This document shows, piece after piece, positions 10,526-10,574 of a DNA stretch of 10,574 nucleotides. Below the pieces are notes generated by a model, which saw nothing but the letters and a program-made list of their open reading frames with translations, searched no databases and had not been told where the DNA came from. The first letter of the stretch is position 1. Each line of letters begins with the position of its first letter. Source of the DNA: CAYGFH01 sp964356315. Its GTDB lineage: Bacteria > Patescibacteriota > Microgenomatia > UBA10105 > UBA927. The position numbers and the translations under genes were made by a program. Where the stretch lies: contig CAYHHA010000043.1 of NCBI GenBank assembly GCA_964356315.1, positions 1 through 10,574 of the forward strand. The letters are read 5' to 3'.

Positions 10526-10574
10526 AAATCTTAAATCTTAAATCTTAAATCTTAAATCTTAAATCTTAAATCTT
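10526..10574. repeat. Heptamer array, unit AAATCTT (7 copies)
   Basis: Seven perfect copies that run to the last base of the window, preceded by TCCA exactly as at 62-85. The true length is unknown because the sequence ends inside the array. Confidence 0.95.

Noticed and set aside
1..10574. tRNA, rRNA or transposase genes
   Set aside because: No cloverleaf, conserved rRNA segment, transposase motif or paired terminal inverted repeats with target duplications was recognised on reading both strands.

Overview
The window looks like a piece of a metagenome-assembled genome from a Patescibacteria/CPR-type bacterium. The evidence is small, densely packed genes, several very short membrane proteins of CPR-type families (DUF5654, DUF4870/Tic20-like), and an archaeal-type ATP-dependent DNA ligase. 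Intergenic DNA is full of short tandem repeats, and there is a run of exactly 100 N (a scaffold gap). TGA is used as an ordinary stop (ends of the genes at 2287, 4697 and 8536), so the TGA-to-glycine code of SR1/Gracilibacteria does not apply. No rRNA, tRNA, transposase or CRISPR array was seen. The taxonomic call is inference.

Layout, left to right. 1-645 holds heptamer repeat arrays, a 59-codon HypC-like gene on the minus strand (123-302), a palindromic element, and the N gap. 646-990 (+) encodes a Met-rich, single-span membrane protein with its own promoter, a strong ribosome binding site and a terminator. 1066-2754 (-) is a compact cluster transcribed as five-span membrane protein, then HEPN/RnlA-like ribonuclease-type domain, then CPBP (CAAX-type) intramembrane protease. 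This is the best candidate here for an undescribed toxin, stress or defence module. 2755-3489 is repeat-rich and carries a conserved-looking 94-aa orphan gene. 3490-4080 (-) is peptidyl-tRNA hydrolase. 4204-4533 (-) is a Tic20-like membrane protein with a well-formed terminator. 4697-6685 (-) is a two-gene operon, a GT4 glycosyltransferase followed by an alpha/beta hydrolase, driven by a promoter placed against the ligase stop codon. 6758-8715 (-) is a small two-span membrane protein overlapping the ATP-dependent DNA ligase. 8827-9879 (-) is a Fic-domain protein with a C-terminal winged helix. 9882-10057 is a 79-bp tandem repeat containing two dyads, between the divergent Fic and DUF5654 genes. 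10159-10455 (+) is a DUF5654 membrane protein with a near-consensus promoter that predicts a leaderless mRNA. The window ends in another heptamer array.

The strongest large-scale pattern is that nearly every intergenic gap contains tandem repeats whose unit is exactly 7 bp (or 14 bp). The unit sequences differ completely from gap to gap (TATTTAG, AAATCTT, CTCGAAA, AGTCTCT, CCATGAA, TTACTAC and others). One degenerate array of the same period sits inside the ligase reading frame and adds a Gly/Gln-rich loop. This resembles the STRR heptamers of filamentous cyanobacteria, but with many unit sequences side by side.

Apart from Pth (recycling of peptidyl-tRNA) and probably the ligase (nick sealing), most genes concern the envelope or stress: glycosyl transfer, membrane proteins, an intramembrane protease, AMPylation by Fic, and possible RNA cleavage by the HEPN protein. 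No metabolic pathway is complete in the window.
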